Origin: Nonomuraea soli
GTDB taxonomy: Bacteria; Actinomycetota; Actinomycetes; Streptosporangiales; Streptosporangiaceae
Reading direction: 5' to 3'
NCBI RefSeq assembly: GCF_013761175.1
Contig: NZ_JACDUR010000004.1
Coordinates: 868,001 to 932,000, forward strand
Length of the DNA stretch: 64,000 bases
In this document: piece by piece, positions 34,882-45,800 of the stretch
How positions within the stretch are numbered: the stretch's first letter is position 1
Layout of the letters: each line of letters starts with the position of its first letter
Notes under the pieces: generated by a model
What the model was told of the DNA's origin: nothing
The model's database searches: none
The model's input: only the letters and a program-made list of their open reading frames with translations
Made by a program: the position numbers and the translations under genes

Positions 34882-35823
34882 ATGGCAAGGCCTACGGGGA
34901 ATCGCACGCAGGAGCAGGCGGTCGCGGATCGCGACCTGCTTGGGACCTACCTGGCCGAGATCGGGCGGGTCCCGTTGCTCAGTGCCGAAGAGGAGGTAGA
35001 CCTGGCCAAGCGCATCGAGGCAGGGCTCTTCGCCGAGCAGATACTCGACAGCGGGGGCAGCGAGCCGCGCATCGGGGACGCCCTCGACGAGGAGCTCAAC
35101 GCGCTGGCGGTGTCGGGGCAGCGGGCCAAGGACGAGTTCATCCAGGCCAACCTCCGGCTGGTGGTGGCGGTGGCGCGCAAGTACTCCGGGCGTGGCATGC
35201 CGCTGATCGACCTGGTCCAGGAGGGGAACCTGGGCCTGGTGCGCGCGGTGGAGAAGTTCGACTACCGGCGTGGGTACAAGTTCTCGACCTACGCCACGTG
35301 GTGGATCAGGCAGTCGGTGGGGCGGGCGATCCACGAGCAGGCGCGGCCGGTGCGCCTACCCACGCACGCCGGCGAGCAGATGACCCGGTTGATGCGGGTG
35401 CGGCGCGACATGCTGGCCGAGTTCGACGTGGAGCCGACCGACGACGATCTGGCCTCGGTGCTCGAGCTGCCGATCGAGCGGGTGCGCGAGCTGCGCCGCT
35501 GGGCCTCCGACCCGGTGTCGCTGCAGCTGGGCGTGGGTGACGAGGACGAGACCGAGCTGGGCGACATGATCGCCGACGAGACGTGGGCGGACCCGGAGCA
35601 GCAGGCGATCGACATCCTGGAGCGCGAGCGCCTCGACGAGTGGCTGCACGGGCTTGAGGGCGACACGAGCGAGATGCTGCGCTGGCGTTACGGGCTGGTC
35701 GACGGGCGCGAGCACACGCTGACGGAGGTCGGCGAGCGTTACGGCATCGGCCGTGACCGCGCGCGGCGCATCGAGCGCGACGCGCTGGCCAGGCTCAGGA
35801 AGATGGCCTCCTCGGCCGCCTGA
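34882..35823 (+). CDS. RNA polymerase sigma-70 factor, group 2 (HrdD-like)
   Basis: A 313-residue principal-like sigma factor without region 1.1. Region 1.2 DLLGTYLAEIGRVPLLSAEEE, region 2 FIQANLRLVVAVARKY, QEGNLGLVRAVEKFDYRRGYKFSTYATWWIRQSV (read in parts), region 3 RLPTHAGEQM, region 4 LTEVGERYGIGRDRARRIERDALARLR. Length fits the HrdA/C/D group rather than HrdB. It probably redirects transcription in stress or stationary phase. The upstream SigR-type promoter suggests induction by oxidative stress. Monocistronic, closed by a strong terminator. Confidence 0.93.
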   Translation: MARPTGNRTQEQAVADRDLLGTYLAEIGRVPLLSAEEEVDLAKRIEAGLFAEQILDSGGSEPRIGDALDEELNALAVSGQRAKDEFIQANLRLVVAVARKYSGRGMPLIDLVQEGNLGLVRAVEKFDYRRGYKFSTYATWWIRQSVGRAIHEQARPVRLPTHAGEQMTRLMRVRRDMLAEFDVEPTDDDLASVLELPIERVRELRRWASDPVSLQLGVGDEDETELGDMIADETWADPEQQAIDILERERLDEWLHGLEGDTSEMLRWRYGLVDGREHTLTEVGERYGIGRDRARRIERDALARLRKMASSAA

Positions 35824-35841
35824 GCATCACGACGCTCGAAT

Positions 35842-35886
35842 ACGCGGAGAGCCCCGCCCGATCCCGGGCGGGGCTCTCCGCGTTTC
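35842..35886. terminator. strong bidirectional terminator
   Basis: Perfect 18-bp stem, 35842-35859 with 35866-35883 (GC-rich, starting ACGCGGAGAG and ending CTCTCCGCGT), six-base loop, followed by a short TTT. Lies between the convergent sigma factor and SnoaL-like genes and can serve both. Confidence 0.92.
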
Positions 35887-35892
35887 TCCGGC

Positions 35893-36267
35893 CTATCGGC
35901 TCGGCGTCGGGCTCACCTGGAAGAAGGCGGCCCTCCACTCCCCGTCCCTGCGCACCAGCACGGTCGTGGCGTACAGCCGCATGGTCATCGGACCGGCGCC
36001 TTCGGCCAGGACGTCGATCTCGACGGTGCTGCTGTGCACGAGGCTGTCGTCCGTCAGCTTCACGATCTTGTGGTCGGACTGCTCGGTGCGCGTGTACGGG
36101 TTCCGGTTCTCGGCGAACCCGCGCAGGATCGCCTCGCGGTCGGTGACCACGCCCCAGTGCGAGACGCTGATCGCGTCGTCGGTGAGGAACTTGTCGTAGA
36201 AGACCGCGTCGCCCTCGCGGTTGGCCTGCCATGCGCGATCGGTGAGTTCGATGATCTCGTTGTCCAT
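35893..36267 (-). CDS. SnoaL-like / DUF4440 (NTF2-fold) small protein
   Basis: A 124-residue NTF2-like cone-fold protein: MDNEIIELTDRAWQANREGD, then FYDKFLTDDAISVSHWGVV, and the final beta strands VLVRRDGEWRAAFFQVSPTP. The family includes small cyclases, isomerases and ligand-binding proteins; the active-site set cannot be assigned. The start codon lies inside a palindrome shared with the divergent CGNR gene. Confidence 0.85.
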   Translation of the reverse strand: MDNEIIELTDRAWQANREGDAVFYDKFLTDDAISVSHWGVVTDREAILRGFAENRNPYTRTEQSDHKIVKLTDDSLVHSSTVEIDVLAEGAGPMTMRLYATTVLVRRDGEWRAAFFQVSPTPSR

Positions 36268-36290
36268 GACACCAGTTTAACCGGTGTCAT
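36266..36290. promoter_or_regulatory. palindromic operator between SnoaL-like and CGNR genes
   Basis: Inverted repeat ATGACACC (36266-36273), nine-base spacer AGTTTAACC, GGTGTCAT (36283-36290). The left arm covers the ATG of the SnoaL-like gene; the right arm is 12 bases from the CGNR start. Suits regulation of both genes, perhaps by the CGNR protein. Confidence 0.65.
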
Positions 36291-36302
36291 AGGATGGTGT
36301 CC

Positions 36303-36905
36303 ATGGAGATGGTGCTGACGGGCCGCGACGGCCAGAGCTTCCGCTTCGACGCGGGTGCGTTGTGCCTGGAGTTCCTGCTGTCGGGCGTGCTGGAGCCGTG
36401 GGAGCGACTGCACGAGGCCGCGGACCTGGCGGACTGGATCCCGCGCTCGCGCCTGGGCGTCGAGGGACCGGTCGAGGTGGGCGGGCACGAGATCGACGGG
36501 GCCAAGCGGCTGCGGGCGGCGATCTGGCGGCTGGCCGTGGCCGTGACCGGCGACAAGGAGATCACGCCGCCGCTCTCGGGGGAGGCGTATCGGACGGGGG
36601 AGCGCTCGGCGGACCTGGAGACGCTCAACGAGTTCGCCGCCGCGCCGCCGCCGGTGCCGGTGATCGACGGGGAGCTGCGGCGGTCGTGGGCGGCGCCGGT
36701 GACGGGTACGCAGTTCCTGTCGGCGGTCGCGCGTGATGCCGTGGAACTGTTCGGCGGTGATCGGCTGGAGCGGTTGCGGATGTGCGGCGGCGACCGCTGT
36801 GTCCTGATATTTCTGGACACGTCACGGCCGGGGGCGCGCCGCTGGTGCTCCATGGACCGCTGCGGCAACCGCCACAAGATGCGAACCCGCCGCACCAGGG
36901 CCTGA
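36303..36905 (+). CDS. ABATE / CGNR zinc finger domain regulator
   Basis: A 200-residue protein of the ABATE-CGNR family. Residues 1-145 form the stress-sensor-like ABATE domain (FDAGALCLEFLLSG, DLADWIPRS, AKRLRAAIWRLAVA), and the C-terminal zinc finger has CGGDRCVLIFLDTSRPGARRWCSMDRCGNRHK with four cysteines and the CGNR signature (read in parts). These are predicted DNA-binding regulators. Start 36303 is preceded by AGGA at eight bases. Likely autoregulated through the palindrome upstream. Confidence 0.9.
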   Translation: MEMVLTGRDGQSFRFDAGALCLEFLLSGVLEPWERLHEAADLADWIPRSRLGVEGPVEVGGHEIDGAKRLRAAIWRLAVAVTGDKEITPPLSGEAYRTGERSADLETLNEFAAAPPPVPVIDGELRRSWAAPVTGTQFLSAVARDAVELFGGDRLERLRMCGGDRCVLIFLDTSRPGARRWCSMDRCGNRHKMRTRRTRA

Positions 36906-36913
36906 GGCGGCGA

Positions 36914-37549
36914 TCAGAGCCCCAGGTCGTCCAGCTCCTTGCGCAACGCCGCGCGGGAGTCGGCGGGCGGCGCGGCGGACGCCCGCGGGCGGTCGCGGAA
37001 CAGCCAGCCGCCCGCCACACCGGCCACGAACCCGAACACGTGGGCCTGCCACCCGATCCCCTCCTGCGGCAGCAGCCCGGTGAAGGTGTAGGCGAAACAC
37101 AGCGCCATGACCACGCCCACCACGATGTCGATCAGATGCCGGTCGAAGACGCCGCGCACCAGGATGTAGCCGAAATACCCGAAGACCACGCCGCTGGCGC
37201 CCGCGCCGATGCTCATCGGGTCACTGGTGAACCACGCCCCGAGGCCGCTGACCAGGATGATCATCCCGGTCACCCAGAGGAACCTGCCGACCCCCCGGTA
37301 GGCGGCGAGGAAGCCGAAGATGAACAGCGGTCCCGAGTTGCCGTGGATGTGCCCCCAGCCCCAGTGCAGGAACGGCGCCGTGGCGATGTCGGGCAGGCTG
37401 GCGGGGTTCCACGCCTGGACGCCGAACTCGTCGCTCAGGGTGTAGCCGGTCATCCAGTTGACGATCTGCACCGCCCAGATGAAGGCCAGGAATCCGACCA
37501 TCACCCAGAAGGCCTTTCGTGCCTCCGCGACCATGATCTCCGCTGTCAC
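36914..37549 (-). CDS. rhomboid family intramembrane serine protease
   Basis: A 211-residue polytopic protein with six predicted transmembrane helices. Rhomboid features: HIHGNSGPLFIFG (the H-x3-N-like motif in helix 2), catalytic Ser in GAGASGVVFG and catalytic His in WQAHVFGFVAG. It would cleave membrane-embedded substrates. Convergent with the CGNR gene, eight bases apart. The upstream 37 bases carry no clear promoter. Substrate unknown. Confidence 0.9.
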   Translation of the reverse strand: MTAEIMVAEARKAFWVMVGFLAFIWAVQIVNWMTGYTLSDEFGVQAWNPASLPDIATAPFLHWGWGHIHGNSGPLFIFGFLAAYRGVGRFLWVTGMIILVSGLGAWFTSDPMSIGAGASGVVFGYFGYILVRGVFDRHLIDIVVGVVMALCFAYTFTGLLPQEGIGWQAHVFGFVAGVAGGWLFRDRPRASAAPPADSRAALRKELDDLGL

Positions 37550-37586
37550 GCGGTCGAGTATCAGGCCCCTGAGTCACGATCAGGGC

Positions 37587-38480
37587 TCAGCCCAGGTACT
37601 TCTGCAAGTCGTCGAGGATCTTCCCCGCGGCCGTGACGCCGATTCCGGTCATCCAGATCTCGTCGTCGACGTTGTGCTTGGCCGCCTTGAGGTTGCTCCA
37701 GAGCGGTCCCGCCGTGATCGAGGCCTGCTGGTCCTGGGCGGCCTTGCCGTACGCGGTGTAGAAGAGCACGTCGGCGTCCGCCTGCGCCAGGTTCTCGGGG
37801 GACAGCTTGCCGAACCGCTTGTCGTCCTGGCCGGCGAGCAGCTGGGCCTCGGGCCTGGCCACCGCGGCGTCGCCGAGCACGATGCCGCTGAACGACTCGG
37901 GACCGTAGACGCGGATCTCGGTGGGCATGAACCGGACGATGCTCACCTTCTTGTCGGTCTTGATGGTCTTGGCGCGCGCCTCGTAGTCGGACAGGAGCTT
38001 GGCCGCCTGCTCCTTCTTGCCCAGTGCCTCGGCGTCGAGCAGGAAGTTCTCCTTCCACGTGATGCCGACCTTCTCGGTGAAGACCGTGGGCGCGATCTTG
38101 GCGAGCTTGTCGTAGAGGGCGGCCTGGCGGAACTTGCTGCCGAGGATGAGGTCGGGCTTGAGCGCCGCGATGGCCTCCAGGCTGGGCGCCTGCAGTGTGC
38201 CGACGGGCTTGGTGTCGTTCAGCGCGGCGCCGAGGTAGGCGGGCCACTTCTGGTTCTCGCCCGCCTGGGCGGCGCCGACCGGGCTCAGCCCGAGCGAGAC
38301 CATCGTGTCGAGCTTGTCGGTGTCGAGGACGACCACGCGCTGGGGCGTCCTGGGCACCGTGGTCTGGCCCATGGCGTGCTTGACGGTGGGTCCGTCGGCG
38401 GTGCTCGCCGGGCCGGACGAGCCGCAGGCGGACAGGGCCAGGACGGGGAGCACGGCCAGAGCGGCCAGGCGCAGACGCAT
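37587..38480 (-). CDS. iron-siderophore ABC transporter substrate-binding lipoprotein
   Basis: A 297-residue type III periplasmic-binding-type (FecB/FhuD-like) protein: lipobox LSAC at about residue 19, then TTVPRTPQRVVVLDTDKLDTMVSLGL, LEAIAALKPDLILG and the second-lobe LAQADADVLFYTA. It captures ferric siderophore at the cell surface. No permease or ATPase gene lies beside it, so it feeds a transporter encoded elsewhere. An iron box 25 bases upstream of the start indicates control by a DtxR/IdeR-type repressor. Confidence 0.9.
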   Translation of the reverse strand: MRLRLAALAVLPVLALSACGSSGPASTADGPTVKHAMGQTTVPRTPQRVVVLDTDKLDTMVSLGLSPVGAAQAGENQKWPAYLGAALNDTKPVGTLQAPSLEAIAALKPDLILGSKFRQAALYDKLAKIAPTVFTEKVGITWKENFLLDAEALGKKEQAAKLLSDYEARAKTIKTDKKVSIVRFMPTEIRVYGPESFSGIVLGDAAVARPEAQLLAGQDDKRFGKLSPENLAQADADVLFYTAYGKAAQDQQASITAGPLWSNLKAAKHNVDDEIWMTGIGVTAAGKILDDLQKYLG

Positions 38481-38504
38481 TTCTGTGAATCCTCTGTCGG
38501 TTAG

Positions 38505-38518
38505 TTAGGTGACCCTAA
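38505..38518. promoter_or_regulatory. iron box (DtxR/IdeR/DmdR-type)
   Basis: TTAGG-TGAC-CCTAA; read from the gene strand TTAGGGTCACCTAA differs by one base from the 3' fourteen bases of the Streptomyces-type iron box (TTAGGCTCACCTAA). It lies 25-38 bases upstream of the siderophore-binding protein start. Confidence 0.85.
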
Positions 38519-38537
38519 GTATCCCATAAAGGCCCCT

Positions 38538-38617
38538 GTGAGCTGTCCGAAACATCCGCGAAACACCCTTCCTCCGAGATTCACGAATGCGAAACACACC
38601 TGGTCGTGCCCTGAAAC
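38538..38617 (+). promoter_or_regulatory. tandem GlnR boxes before amtB
   Basis: GlnR recognises gTnAC-n6-GaAAC repeats. Box 1: GTGAG-n6-GAAAC-n6-GAAAC (38538-38564). Box 2: TTCAC-n6-GAAAC-n6-GGTCG-n6-GAAAC (38580-38617), where all spacings are exactly six. They lie 120-200 bases before the amtB start, as in other actinomycete amtB promoters. Confidence 0.78.
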
Positions 38618-38736
38618 GGCGGAAGAACACAGTTCGGTTCAGCGTCAGTGCGCAGCCGGTCAACGAGGTCCTGGAGGCGTCCACTGCGACTCGTGAACAA
38701 CCGGCCACAGCCAATCTCTGAAGGAGGGTCGCGTCG

Positions 38737-40430
<1,694 letters not shown>

Positions 40431-40475
40431 TGCGGAAGCTTCCGATGCTCGACGAAGCGCTCGGTCGGTAGCACG

Positions 40476-42701
40476 GTGCGAGGAGAAGCCCGCTCGTTCG
40501 CCGCGGCCCGCAAGGAGCGGGCCGCGGACATCGACCGCTGGCTGAAGGATCTGGCCCGTACGGCAGGCGCGATCGGCAAGGTCGCGCTTGTCGCGGTCGG
40601 CTCACTGGGCCGCTCGGAGCTGGCTCCCGGCAGCGACCTGGACCTGGTCCTGCTGCATGACGGGAGCCAGGACATCGGCCGGGTGGCCGACCGGATCTGG
40701 TACCCGATCTGGGATTCGGGGGTCGGCCTCGACCACTCGGTCCGCACGGTCGACGAGGCCGTCAAGGTGGCCCGCCAGGACCTGAAGGCGGTTCTCGGCC
40801 TGATCCAGGCCAGGCACGTGGCGGGCGATCCCGAGCTGACCAGGAGCGTGCGCGAGGCGGTGCTGGCCGAATGGCGTGTCGACTCCCGCCGCCGCCTCGG
40901 CGAGCTGCGCGAGGCCGCCGACAAACGCGCCGAGAGCGCCGGGGAGCTGGCCTTCCTCCTCGAACCCGATCTGAAAGACTGCCGGGGCGGGCTGCGTGAC
41001 GTGCAGGCGATGCAGGCCGTGGCCGCCGCCTGGGTGGCCTCCGCCCCCGGCCCGCGGGTCCGCGAGGCCTACGAGTTCGTCCTGGATGTACGGCACGCGC
41101 TGCACGTGGTGACCACCCGCGGCGCCGACCGGCTGGTGTTGCAGGAGCAGGACGCCGTCGCGGGCACTCTGGGGCTGCTCGACGCCGACGCGCTGATGCG
41201 CCGCCTGGCCGAGGCCGGCCGTACGGTCTCCCATGCTTTCGACGGCACCTGGCGCACGGTCGACCGCCTGCTGTCCGGCCCGACGCCGCGCGGGCGCAGG
41301 CCGGTCGCCGACGGCGTGGTCGAGCACGGCGGCGAGGTCGTGCTGGCCCGCGGGGTCGACCCGCGCAAGGACCCGGTGCTCGTGTTGCGCGCCGCGGCCG
41401 CGGCCGCCGAGGCCGGGCTGCCGCTGGCCCCCGCCACCGTCTCCACGCTGGCCGCCCAGTCGCCGCCCATGCCGGTGCCCTGGCCCACGGAGGCCCGCGA
41501 CGCGCTGGTGGCGCTGCTGGGCGCGGGCCGCGCTGCGGTCCCCGTGTGGGAGGAGCTCGACCAGGCGGGCGTGCTGGTGAAGCTGCTGCCCGACTGGGAG
41601 CGGGTGCGGCACCGGCCGCAGCGCAATCCCATCCACCGATTCACCGTCGACCGGCATCTGATCGAGGCCGCGGCCAACGCCGCCGCCTACACGCGCGAGG
41701 TGTCGCGCCCCGACCTGCTGCTGATCGCGGCGCTCCTCCACGACATCGGCAAGGGCTGGCCGGGCGACCATTCGGAGACCGGCGAGGTGGTCGTGCGCGA
41801 CATCGGCTCCCGGCTGGGGTTGCCGGCGGCCGACGTGGACACGCTCGCCGCGGTCGTACGCCACCATCTGCTGTTGCCGGAGACCGCGACCCGGCGCGAC
41901 CTCGACGATCCGATGACGATCGAGAAGGTGGCCAAGGCGGTCGGTTCTCGCGAGGTGCTGGAGTTGTTGTCGGCGCTGGCGGTGGCGGACGGCCACGCGA
42001 CCGGCCCTGCGGCGTGGAACAGCTGGAAGGCCGGGCTGGTCGCCGACCTGGTGCGGCGGGTGCGCTCGATGCTGGCGGGGTCGCCGCCGCCCAAGGCGCC
42101 CACGCTGTCGATCGAGCAGACCGCGCTCGCCCGTCACGGGGGAGGGGCGGTGCGAGTGCAGGGTCCCAAGGTCACCGTGGTCGCCCCGGACCGTCCCGGC
42201 CTGCTCTGGCGTGCGGCGGGCGTGCTGGCCGCGCACCACCTGGTGATCCGCTCGGCGTCGTCGGCCGCCGCGGGCGACACCGCCGTGATCGAGTTCTCGG
42301 TGGTTCCTGAGTACGGCTCGCCGCCCGACCCGGCGACGCTGGAAGCCGATCTGCGCCTGGTGCTGGCCGGGCGGCTCGACATCGAGCAGCGACTGGCCCG
42401 CAGGGCCCGGTCGATCAGGCCCGCGCGCGTGCCGGTGGCGCCTCCGCGCGTCTCGCTTGTTGACGACGCGTCTGCCACTGCGACAGTTGTCGAAGTCAGA
42501 GCGCACGACCGACCAGGGCTTTTGTGGCGGATTGGTCGGGCTTTCGGGGAATGTGGGCTTGACGTGAAAGCTGCGCGTGTGGAGACTCTGGGCGCGGAGG
42601 CGGTAGACGTCTTCTACGTGGTTGACCGCGCCGGTCGCCCCCTCAGCGACGACGCGCATCGCAGCGAAGTCCGTGACCAGGTGCTTGCCGCACTGCGATA
42701 A
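40476..42701 (+). CDS. glnD: [protein-PII] nucleotidylyltransferase / removing enzyme
   Basis: A 741-residue GlnD: nucleotidyltransferase motif GSLGRSELAPGSDLDLVLLHD (about residues 41-61), the GlnD helper region LEPDLKDCRGGLRDVQ, an HD hydrolase domain (LLHDIGKGWPGDHSETGE, near residue 420) and two C-terminal ACT domains (VVAPDRPGLLWRAAGVLA and VRAHDRPGLLWRIGRAF). It modifies and demodifies GlnK according to nitrogen status. GTG 40476 lacks a clear ribosome site. Completes the classic amtB-glnK-glnD operon. Confidence 0.95.
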   Translation: MRGEARSFAAARKERAADIDRWLKDLARTAGAIGKVALVAVGSLGRSELAPGSDLDLVLLHDGSQDIGRVADRIWYPIWDSGVGLDHSVRTVDEAVKVARQDLKAVLGLIQARHVAGDPELTRSVREAVLAEWRVDSRRRLGELREAADKRAESAGELAFLLEPDLKDCRGGLRDVQAMQAVAAAWVASAPGPRVREAYEFVLDVRHALHVVTTRGADRLVLQEQDAVAGTLGLLDADALMRRLAEAGRTVSHAFDGTWRTVDRLLSGPTPRGRRPVADGVVEHGGEVVLARGVDPRKDPVLVLRAAAAAAEAGLPLAPATVSTLAAQSPPMPVPWPTEARDALVALLGAGRAAVPVWEELDQAGVLVKLLPDWERVRHRPQRNPIHRFTVDRHLIEAAANAAAYTREVSRPDLLLIAALLHDIGKGWPGDHSETGEVVVRDIGSRLGLPAADVDTLAAVVRHHLLLPETATRRDLDDPMTIEKVAKAVGSREVLELLSALAVADGHATGPAAWNSWKAGLVADLVRRVRSMLAGSPPPKAPTLSIEQTALARHGGGAVRVQGPKVTVVAPDRPGLLWRAAGVLAAHHLVIRSASSAAAGDTAVIEFSVVPEYGSPPDPATLEADLRLVLAGRLDIEQRLARRARSIRPARVPVAPPRVSLVDDASATATVVEVRAHDRPGLLWRIGRAFGECGLDVKAARVETLGAEAVDVFYVVDRAGRPLSDDAHRSEVRDQVLAALR

Positions 42702-42835
42702 CCGGACATGCACGGTCTGTGGTCACATTTGTAACAATTGTGTCGGTTTTGCCTGGTCATGCATGTGCTGCGGATACCTTGTGGACGACTTAATACCCGT
42801 TTTACTGCGGGATGATCGAGGGGTAGCGAGCAGCG

Positions 42836-45800
42836 GTGACAACGCGTAACAACGTGCCGGACCCGGGCACAGGGGGTGCCTGGCCGGACCAAGGTGGGGC
42901 CCCCAAGGGCAGGCGCGACCGCCAGAAGCGGTCGATGCCCAAGTTCGCGCTGCGTAACTGGCGCGTGAGATGGCGGCTCACGGCGCTCATCCTGGTTCCC
43001 ACCATCGCCGGCGTCACCCTCGCCGGCGCGCGCGTGGTCACCTCCATCGAGAGCGTCGGCAGCTACACCCGCGTGGCCACGGCCGCCGAGACGGCCGGAC
43101 GCCTGCGCGAGACGCTCCAGGCCATCGGGCTGGAGCGTGACACCGTCGGCTGGTACGTGATTTCCGGCAACAACAAGTCACTCCGCGAGCACTCGGAAGC
43201 CCGCGTCAAGGACACCGACCGCGCCATCGCCCGGGTCCTGGACGACCTGGCCACCATCGACGACTCCTACGGCACCCGCGCCGCCGAGCGCGCCAAGAGC
43301 GCCGCCGCCTCACTGCGCGGCCTGCCCAGCGTGCGCAAGGAGAAGAACCCCGCCCGCTACTCCGGCGTCATCGACAACCTGCTGCGTCTGCACGAAGAGC
43401 TCAGCCTCACCACCAACGACCCGCAGATCGTCGGCCAGCTGCGTGGCCTGAGCGCGCTCGCCCGCGCCAAGGAAGCCATCTCCCAGCAGCGCATCATGCT
43501 GCTGCAGGCCTCCTACCAGGACGGTGCGACCACCGCCCAGCAGGTCGAGGACTTCATCGCGATGCGCGACCGGCAGAAGAGCGCCGTCAGCGCCTTCGGC
43601 TCCGAGGCCGGCTCCAAGGCGGCGCTCGACCTCAGCTCCGCGCTGAACCAGGAGAAGTTCTACAAGACCGAGCTCACCAAGGCCCGCGCCATCGTGCTCG
43701 CCGGCAGCAAGGGCGCCTCGGGCGTGACGCTCCAGAAGCGCCTGATCGCCGACGACGCCAAGGGCATCACCGCCTGGTTCAACGACAACTCGTGGGTCGT
43801 CGAGCAGATCCGCACCCAGGTCGAGAACAAGTACGCCGAGCAGGCCCTCCTGCGCGCCGAGGAGCTGCGCGAGGCCGAGGTCCGCAACGCGATCCTCGCC
43901 GGTGTCGCGATCCTCGTGCTCCTGCTGCTGGTCCTGCTCCTGACCGTCGCGATCGCCCGCTCCATGGTCAGCCCGCTGCGCCGCCTGCGCTCCGAGGCCC
44001 TGGAGATCGCCGGTATCCGGCTTCCCGACGTGGTGCGCAACCTGCGCGTCTCCGGCGAGACCACCCCGCCCGACGTGCTGCCCATCCCGATCGACGGCAA
44101 GGACGAGATCGGCGAAGTGGCCCAGGCCTTCGACGAGGTCCACCGCCAGGCCGTACGGCTCGCGGCCGAGGAGGCCGAGCTGCGCGGCAACATCAGCGCG
44201 ATGTTCGTCAACCTCTCCCGCCGCACCCAGACCCTGGTGGAGCGTCAGATCTCCCTGATCGACGGTCTGGAGAAGGGCGAGCAGGACGGCGGCCGACTGG
44301 CCGACCTGTTCAAGCTCGACCACCTGGCCACCCGCATGCGCCGCAACTCCGAGAACCTCCTGGTCCTCGCCGGTCACGAGCCCGCGCGGCGCCGCAGCCA
44401 GCCCGCCCGCCTCGTCGACGTCGTGCGCGCCGCCCTGTCGGAGGTCGAGGACTACGAGCGCGTCCAGGTCCGCGTGCACCGCGCCACCATGGTGGTCGGC
44501 AGCGCCGCCAACGACCTCGTCCACCTCGTCGCCGAGCTGGTCGAGAACGCCGTGCAGTTCTCGCCGAAGAACTCCCAGGTCGGCGTCTCCAGCAGCGTCA
44601 TCGAGGGCGGTGGAGCGCTGCTGTCGGTGAGCGACTCCGGCATCTCGATGACCGACGAGGAGATCGCCGAGGCCAACCGGCGCCTGGCCGAGCCGCCCGT
44701 CGTCGACGTGTCGGTCTCCCGGCGCATGGGTCTGTTCGTGGTCGGCCGCCTGGCCCTGCGCCACGGCATCCGCGTGCAGCTGCGCAAGGGCGAGGGCAGC
44801 GGTCTGATCGCGATGATCCTGCTCCCGCAGTCGCTCATCCCCGACAGCGGCCAGCAGCCCGCGCCCCAGCGCCCCGCGTTCGGCGGCAACCAGAACTACC
44901 AGCCCCAGCCCAACGGCGCCTTCCCCTCCTACGGGGACAGCTGGGACACCACCGGCGGCGCTTCCGCGCAGCGCCAGGGCCTGGGCTCCTTCACCGCCGA
45001 CACGACCGGCTCCTTCTCCCAGCCCAGCGCTTTCACGCCTGGCTCGCATCCGAGCTTCCCGAGCAACCCGGGCAGCTACCCGAGCCTGGAGAACGCCGCC
45101 TTCCCGAGCCTCGACAACGCGAACTTCCCGAGCTTCCCCAGCGGTGACAATCCGCTTCCCCAGCGGGAGCCGCGCCCCCACGGTGACGAAGCCCAGGGAC
45201 AGCCGGCATTCGGCGATCAGCGCCCCGGCTCCGCCTTCCCGTCGTTCGGATCCAACGACCAGCCGTCCCACAACCCGTACCCGTCGTTCGGATCCAACGA
45301 CCAGGGCGGCGGATCCTTCCCGTCGTTCGGGCAGAACGAGCCGCAGACGGGTGCCTTCAGCCGGCCCACCGGGGGTTTCCCGAACCCGATGCCCGCGCCG
45401 CACTCCGCCGGAGAGCTGCGCAGGCCGCCGCACCAGCCCCCGTCGGTCGAGGTCTCGCCGATGGAGCCGGAGCGCGAGGAGTTCCTGCCGATCTTCGCCG
45501 CGGTGGAGTCGGCCTGGTTCCGCAGGCCCGACGCGACCAGCGACACGCAGCGCCCGGCCGCGCCCGCCGCGTCCGGGCCGCCCGCCGGTTCCGCTGCACC
45601 CGAGGAGCGGGACTCTCCCGCGCCTGCCGTACCCTCTGGCGAGGACGCCTGGCGTACGGCGGCCGACGCCGGTTGGCGCGCGGCCCAGGCCGCCAGCGAC
45701 CCCAGCCTCGGTGGCATCACCCAGGCTGGACTGCCCCGCCGTACCCCGAAGGCCAACCTGGTTCCGGGCACGGTCAGCCAGTCGGCCCAGCCGCAGCCGC

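Noticed and set aside
40433-40444. CGGAAGCTTCCG after glnK as a terminator
   Set aside because: A 12-base palindrome with no loop and no T-run; glnD follows 32 bases later, so a full stop here is unlikely.
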